Below are positions 60,901-64,000 of a DNA stretch of 64,000 nucleotides, piece after piece. Source of the DNA: HGM04593 sp045636125 (lineage in GTDB: Bacteria > Bacteroidota > Bacteroidia > Bacteroidales > Bacteroidaceae). Under the pieces are notes generated by a model that worked only from the letters and a program-made list of their open reading frames with translations, did not search any database and was not told the origin of the DNA. Made by a program: the position numbers and the translations under genes. The stretch is taken from the NCBI GenBank assembly GCA_045636125.1, contig JAZTWX010000027.1, forward strand, positions 1-64,000, given 5' to 3'. How positions within the stretch are numbered: the first letter of the stretch is position 1; every line of letters begins with the position of its first letter.

Positions 60901-61210
60901 ATCGGGCACTGCAAAATTCCTCAACGAGAACGGCATTAAGGCTACGCCTGTTATGTGGCCCGACGAGGATGCCGATGCCGAGAACAACGTAATGCAGATG
61001 ATAGCCGACCACCGCTTCGACCTCATTATCAATATTCCCAAGAACCACACAAAGCGTGAGCTTACAAATGGTTACAGAATACGTCGTGCGGCTATCGACC
61101 ACAATATCCCTCTCATCACCAACGCTCGCTTGGCGAGTGCATTCATACGTGCATTCTGCAAAATCAATGTCAACGAGCTCCCTGTCAAGAGCTGGGATGA
61201 GTTTAAGTAA
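57989..61210 (+). CDS. carB: carbamoyl-phosphate synthase large subunit
   Basis: 1073 residues, standard length. Two ATP-grasp halves are evident, each with the synthetase start motif (LLGSGALRIGQAGEFDYSGS and VLGSGAYRIGSSVEFDWCSV), then FPVMVRSAYALGGLGSG and YPVLVRPSYVLSGAAMN. The C-terminal 150 residues form the MGS-like allosteric domain (GILAAKGYNIFATSGTAKFL). It makes carbamoyl phosphate from ammonia, bicarbonate and two ATP for pyrimidines and arginine. The small glutaminase subunit (carA), often adjacent, is absent from this window; the immediate upstream gene is a different glutamine amidotransferase. A strong terminator follows. Confidence 0.94.
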   Translation: MKEKLKKVLLLGSGALRIGQAGEFDYSGSQALKALREEGIQSVLINPNVATIQTSEGIADKVYFLPVDVHNVEEIIKKERPDGILLAFGGQTALNCGTELYQKGILDKYGVKVLGTSVEAIMYTEDRDLFVKKLDEIPMKTPVSQAVETMEDALKAAHEIGFPVMVRSAYALGGLGSGICRDEESFVKLAESAFTFSNQILVEESLKGWKEIEFEVIRDANDHCFTVASMENFDPLGIHTGESIVVAPTCSLTPEQVKFMQEISVKAIRHLGIVGECNIQYAFNAETNDYRVIEVNARLSRSSALASKATGYPLAFVAAKIALGYTLDQIGEMGTPNSAYKAPDLDYLICKIPRWDLTKFAGVSRQIGSSMKSVGEIMSIGRSFEEVIQKGLRMIGQGMHGFVGNEHTHFEDLDEELANPTDMRIFSIASALEEGYTVERISELTKIDPWFLSKLKNIVDYKNVLSGYNKLEELPEEVLRKAKELGFSDFQIARFVLKEEKNMEAGNLAVRARRKELNVLPAVKRINTVASEHPDLTNYLYMTYGAKGYDVNYYKTDKSVVVLGSGAYRIGSSVEFDWCSVNAVQTARKLGYKSIMINYNPETVSTDYDMCDRLYFDELSLERVLDVIDLEQPGGVVVSVGGQIPNNLAMKLHRQSVPILGTSPLSIDRAENRHKFSAMLDQLGIDQPAWKELTSIEDMEEFVAKVGYPVLVRPSYVLSGAAMNVCYNEEELHEFLKMAAEVSKEFPVVVSQFMIDTKEIEFDAVAQNGEVVEYAISEHVEFAGVHSGDATLVFPAQKIYFETARRIKKISRRIAKELNISGPFNIQFLAKNNEVKVIECNLRASRSFPFVSKILKRNFIETATRIMLGAPYSRPDKSAFDIDWIGVKASQFSFSRLHKADPVLGVDMSSTGEVGCIGDDFEEALLNAMIAVGYDVPEKNVMVSSGASKSKVDLLEPTGILAAKGYNIFATSGTAKFLNENGIKATPVMWPDEDADAENNVMQMIADHRFDLIINIPKNHTKRELTNGYRIRRAAIDHNIPLITNARLASAFIRAFCKINVNELPVKSWDEFK

Positions 61211-61230
61211 GAAATAATTAATCTATATGA

Positions 61231-61267
61231 AAAATTGAGCCTCCCGAAAAGGGGCTCAATTTTTTTC
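61231..61267 (+). terminator. terminator after carB
   Basis: AAAATTGAGCC (61231-61241) and GGCTCAATTTT (61253-61263), followed by further T to 61266. Confidence 0.9.
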
Positions 61268-61556
61268 TAGTCATATACTCTATTTTGGAGTAGGGGTACT
61301 GCATTTGCAAAGGTTGTAAGAACATATATCAACACTATGATAAGGTACTCAATCTCTTTGCTGATAACCTCGGAAATGAATTTACCGGTGCCTTATTAGA
61401 CCTATAAATCGACAATCATTTGTGCTTGATAGTCGCAAGGCAGAGGGCGTAGGTCTCTTTTTGCGGCGCAAGCTACCAAACAAATGTTGTCAAAATAAAG
61501 GCATTCATTCGGATATTTTCAATGACAAGGAAATGCGGAAACAGAATGTTTAGGCG
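61268..61556. other. intergenic with possible gene remains
   Basis: No intact gene. A + strand frame (61297-61407) reads CICKGCKNIYQHYDKVLNLF and then DNLGNEFTGALLDL with stop, which looks like a decayed protein tail with a Cys pair. The following 150 bases have no clear signal. It marks the border between the core genes and the right accessory segment. Confidence 0.3.
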
Positions 61557-61700
61557 TTAATCCTTTTTGCGGAATAAGGCTATAAATGGTTTAATCACTC
61601 CTTCGTATATAAACCAAAGAAGAAGTATAGGTACAAAAAGGCACAATACCCATTGTATTATTACACCTAAATACCCGATTATGGTAATGATTAAATCCAT
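61557..61700 (-). CDS. small membrane protein, 47 aa
   Basis: ATG 61700 to TAA 61557-61559. The peptide starts MDLIITIIGYLGVIIQWVLC, continues with a second hydrophobic run (LFVPILLLWFIY) and ends with a charged FRKKD tail. One long or two short membrane helices are likely. No family is recognised. It lies 54 bases downstream of the endonuclease/exonuclease/phosphatase gene on the same strand, so it may be co-transcribed. Confidence 0.5.
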   Translation of the reverse strand: MDLIITIIGYLGVIIQWVLCLFVPILLLWFIYEGVIKPFIALFRKKD

Positions 61701-61754
61701 TGTTATAGTCGTAATTACGCGATAAATTTATAGATAATGGCGATATGGCAAGCC

Positions 61755-62432
61755 TTATATCTCTATTGTCTGTGCGTTGTGGTCGCTGAACTTGCTATTC
61801 CATTCCTCAAGCTGATATTTTACATCTTCAATATTCGTGAAAGTATAGTCAAGGAAGAACTGCTGCTGTTTCCTGAATTGCCAATGGAATGTAGTTCTGC
61901 TTTCTTTTCCGAAATCCTCATTGGTCTGTTTGTGGTACAAGCTGTATATATTGTGTTTTGAAAGGAAATCCACAATTTGTAGCAATGTACCACGCTTTGG
62001 GCTTTCGTCTGATTGTCCTACAAAACAGTTGAAATCGCCCGAAAGAATGACTCTCTTGCCATTGAAATATGGCGAATAATATTTAATGGCTTCGAGTGCT
62101 ATTTGTGGATAGCCTATATTCTTGTTCGCCTTTGTTTTTGTAGGCCACATCGCTATCAGGAGCAAATCACCAGAGCACAAGGGCAATATATATTTGTACT
62201 CTTCGCTGAACCATTCGGGCACGATAAAGTCATACTCTTTCTTGCATATAACTCCAAGCCCTTTCGTACTCTCTTCGGGGTTCGCAAAGCGGAATAAAGT
62301 ATATTCTTCGGGCATAATTACTTCTGCTGAAGAGTGGATTTCCGAAAGGATATAGACATCTGCCCTCAATTCCAATAGCGAGTCGATTTTCTCCTGTGAA
62401 TAGTTATGAATGTTATATGATATAATCTTCAT
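61755..62432 (-). CDS. endonuclease/exonuclease/phosphatase-family protein
   Basis: 225 residues with the EEP active-site series: ISYNIHNYSQEKIDSLLELR (Asn), VYILSEIHSS (Glu), VILSGDFNCFVGQSDESPKR (Asp-x-Asn), FFLDYTFTN (Asp) and the terminal FSDHN (Asp-His). The family includes nucleases and phosphatases of inositol phosphates or lipids. No signal peptide, so it acts in the cytoplasm. Length is at the low end. The local base composition and the phage-like neighbour at 62499 place it in an accessory segment. Confidence 0.85.
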   Translation of the reverse strand: MKIISYNIHNYSQEKIDSLLELRADVYILSEIHSSAEVIMPEEYTLFRFANPEESTKGLGVICKKEYDFIVPEWFSEEYKYILPLCSGDLLLIAMWPTKTKANKNIGYPQIALEAIKYYSPYFNGKRVILSGDFNCFVGQSDESPKRGTLLQIVDFLSKHNIYSLYHKQTNEDFGKESRTTFHWQFRKQQQFFLDYTFTNIEDVKYQLEEWNSKFSDHNAQTIEI

Positions 62433-62498
62433 CGTGTTTTGTGCCTTTTATAGGGGTGAGTGTTTGCCATACTTTTGTTGCGAAATTAAGCAAAAGAT

Positions 62499-62798
62499 AT
62501 GATAGAAACAACATCACTCACAGCACTAATCACAGCGTTCCGTGCAGAGGTAATACAGAACAGCATATCGCCCGAAAAAGTCGGAAGCATACTACAGCAA
62601 ATCGTAGATTTACTCGCCACAGCCACCCCAGATAGTGATATGAGCCAGCTTGCCGTACTTCGCCAGCGGTTGATGAGCATAACCACGATGTTCACATCAT
62701 TGGCACAAGGCACATCGGACCGCAACTACATCTACCTTATCTACAATACATACAATGTAGCCGAAAAATGCCAACACCTGCTCAACGTAAAAAGTTGA
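62499..62798 (+). CDS. phage-tail-like small protein, 99 aa
   Basis: Begins MIETTSLTALITAFRAEVIQ and continues SPEKVGSILQQIVDLLATAT. In my memory this N-terminal pattern recurs in Bacteroidales phage or element structural proteins, where it heads longer tail or fibre proteins. Here only the helical head and a short C-terminal part (DRNYIYLIYNTYNVAEKCQH) remain. Divergent from the EEP gene by 66 bases. Function unknown; likely a remnant of a mobile element. Confidence 0.55.
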   Translation: MIETTSLTALITAFRAEVIQNSISPEKVGSILQQIVDLLATATPDSDMSQLAVLRQRLMSITTMFTSLAQGTSDRNYIYLIYNTYNVAEKCQHLLNVKS

Positions 62799-63523
62799 GG
62801 TGCGGTGTTATTTTGCGGCGATTCTCTCAATTAATTAAATTCTTTATTGCCATTTTGCGCAGCAAAGAGTCCGGCACAGAGATTCACTATTCAAACAAAG
62901 CTTTGCGTTCCGGTCGCTTTGTTTTCGCCGTTGTTGTCTTTACGCGGCAAATTCGGGAACGGGGCAACTCGCTGTGCACGTTTACCGTGCAACGCTGCTC
63001 TCCAACGCTCAAACATGCTCCGTTCTTTTTCCTCGTTTGCCGCTAACAACAACTCACGCTCATACAGTGCCGTTTTTTAGGAGATTACTCCTGTAATGAA
63101 TTTCGCAATGGAAAACCAACAGCAAGAGTAATTCGTCGCCAACGGCGAAACCCGGCACCGTTAAAAATTGAGGGAGACACCGAGTAATTTAAGGGCCATT
63201 GTGTGAGTATGTTTGAGCGCAGCGCGGGTATATTTTTTCTTACATAGCCGCGCGGAGCGAGTTACGGAGCACCCCTTAAATTACTTGAAGTGTCGAGTGG
63301 CAAGCGAGCGTTCGACCGAATGGAACTTGTTGAAATGAGCAAAGAACGCTCGCGACTATTTTTTCTCGCGTGCCGAGCCTTTTGTTTCTTTTCGTCGCAC
63401 GAAAAGAAGGGAATAAAACAGCCATTAAAGCAAGAAAAGCTCCCGGGCCACCGAGGAATTAAATTGCACATTTCACACTTGCGAGAAAAAGCACAATCTC
63501 CCTCCGCTGCGAGCTTGCGAAAG
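62799..63523. other. gene-poor stretch resembling mobile-element sequence
   Basis: No convincing gene. Frames are short and change abruptly, and the text around 63180-63420 (for example GAGCGCAGCGCGGG, GCGTTCGACCGAATGG, CGTGCCGAGCCTTTTG) resembles non-coding parts I recall from Bacteroides conjugative elements. One + strand frame is open from 63248 through the following gene, with ATG at 63320 and 63335, but its first 60 codons are not like any known protein. Confidence 0.35.
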
Positions 63524-64000
63524 ATGCGTACATTCTATGAGGAGTGGCAAATGCTTTCAGATAATTCGTTCGTTGAAACGAACAAATTAGCAACAGATGA
63601 ATGCAATTCGTTCGTTGGAACGAATGAATTACCAATTGTACAGTTTAAGATAGATGCAAATTTCCCTATTGCTGCATTTATGAACATTGGTTTCACACAT
63701 CATTATGCCATAATCAGCAAGGTAAAGGATGTAGAGCAAAGGAAATTTTATATTCAATTTGCGGCAGACACCAAAGCAAAGGTTGAGGATTTGGAGCAAA
63801 TCATAAACGATGATTTATATAGTCATCAAGGAGATTTGCCAAATAATTTCAAGAAAACAATCCCCGACCAATTGCAAGCGTATCGTGCTATCACGATGTT
63901 CAAGGATGAATATCTGCTTGATTTCATCAATACCGAAGAACTGTTCATTCGTGATAAAGACAGAGACGAGCGCGTGATAGAACAGCGTATAGTGCAGAAT
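63524..64000 (+). CDS. DUF1016 (YhcG-like) PDDEXK nuclease, partial
   Basis: 159 residues are visible and the frame runs off the right edge. SLRKMRTFYEEWQ before the start codon zone and HHYAIISKVKDVEQRKFYIQ, then LEQIINDDLY, YLLDFINTEEL and ERVIEQRIVQN match the DUF1016 family, whose C-terminus (outside the window) carries the PD-(D/E)XK nuclease. The normal N-terminal helical domain seems replaced by unrelated sequence, so the gene may be 5'-truncated; the same frame is open back to 63248. Residues 14-41 contain a 14-residue tandem repeat. Members are associated with mobile elements and DNA cleavage of unknown target. Confidence 0.65.
   Translation, partial: MRTFYEEWQMLSDNSFVETNKLATDECNSFVGTNELPIVQFKIDANFPIAAFMNIGFTHHYAIISKVKDVEQRKFYIQFAADTKAKVEDLEQIINDDLYSHQGDLPNNFKKTIPDQLQAYRAITMFKDEYLLDFINTEELFIRDKDRDERVIEQRIVQN
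63563..63646 (+). repeat. in-frame tandem repeat, 2 x 42 bases
   Basis: Two 42-base units beginning AATTCGTTCGTTGAAACGAA (63563) and AATTCGTTCGTTGGAACGAA (63605). Each unit starts with a hairpin-forming TTCGTT/AACGAA palindrome and encodes NSFVETN or NSFVGTN plus seven variable residues. The spacing is exactly 14 codons, so the frame is kept. Confidence 0.8.

Overview
This window comes from a Bacteroidales genome, probably a gut-type commensal. Several promoters match the Bacteroidetes pattern TTTG-N19/20-TAnnTTTG. The gene content is typical of the order: an AddAB-type nuclease pair without RecBCD, an HU-fold/SPOR protein, a DUF4369 lipoprotein, a CBM9-like protein, the agmatine deiminase / N-carbamoylputrescine amidase pair, an amidophosphoribosyltransferase-like protein beside carB, and a Tgt without its zinc cysteines. 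No species can be named from the sequence.

The window has three parts. (A) About 1-18,000 is an accessory, mostly AT-rich defence island read almost entirely on the + strand. It starts with small uncharacterised genes (485-2216), a frameshifted DprA/SLOG-like gene and a 5'-truncated Nmad3-like gene, then a GC-richer AlkD-type DNA-repair gene. From 4584 to 17630 there is one close-packed cluster: an XRE controller, an N6-adenine methyltransferase, a C5-cytosine methyltransferase, a McrB-like AAA+ motor and a LlaJI-like nuclease (together a two-component GTP-dependent-type restriction system). These are followed, with gaps of 1-33 nt, by an unrecognised coiled-coil protein, a TIR-domain protein, a DUF2971 protein fused to what looks like a phosphorothioate (sulfur)-binding DNA domain, a DUF6414-like protein, a Clp-type AAA+ ATPase and a Bro-N/Fic protein. 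The five genes at 11635-16732 are the best candidate for an undescribed defence module. No integrase or transposase is visible.

(B) About 18,000-61,300 is ordinary chromosome with alternating strand blocks. It holds a zinc alcohol dehydrogenase, a LytTR regulator directly behind a 1602-residue DUF4011-type helicase, a phosphoethanolamine transferase, FHA and HU/SPOR proteins, a U32 peptidase, AddB/AddA, panB, prs, a TenI-like protein, a ferritin-like protein, aguB/aguA/DUF2148, a cardiolipin-synthase-like lipoprotein, a TrmH methyltransferase, a DEAD-box helicase, an LptF/G permease, tgt, lon, a lipid kinase, trmN6, tRNA-Thr(CGU), a purF-like gene and carB. Convergent gene pairs are separated by strong perfect hairpins. 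A promoter, a 39-codon cysteine-rich reading frame and an overlapping intrinsic terminator precede the purF-like gene and look like an attenuator or a small RNA.

(C) About 61,300-64,000 is accessory again: a tiny membrane peptide, an endonuclease/exonuclease/phosphatase-family protein, a phage-like small protein, a gene-poor stretch that looks like mobile-element debris, and the 5' part of a DUF1016 (YhcG-like) nuclease that runs off the window and carries a 14-residue tandem repeat.
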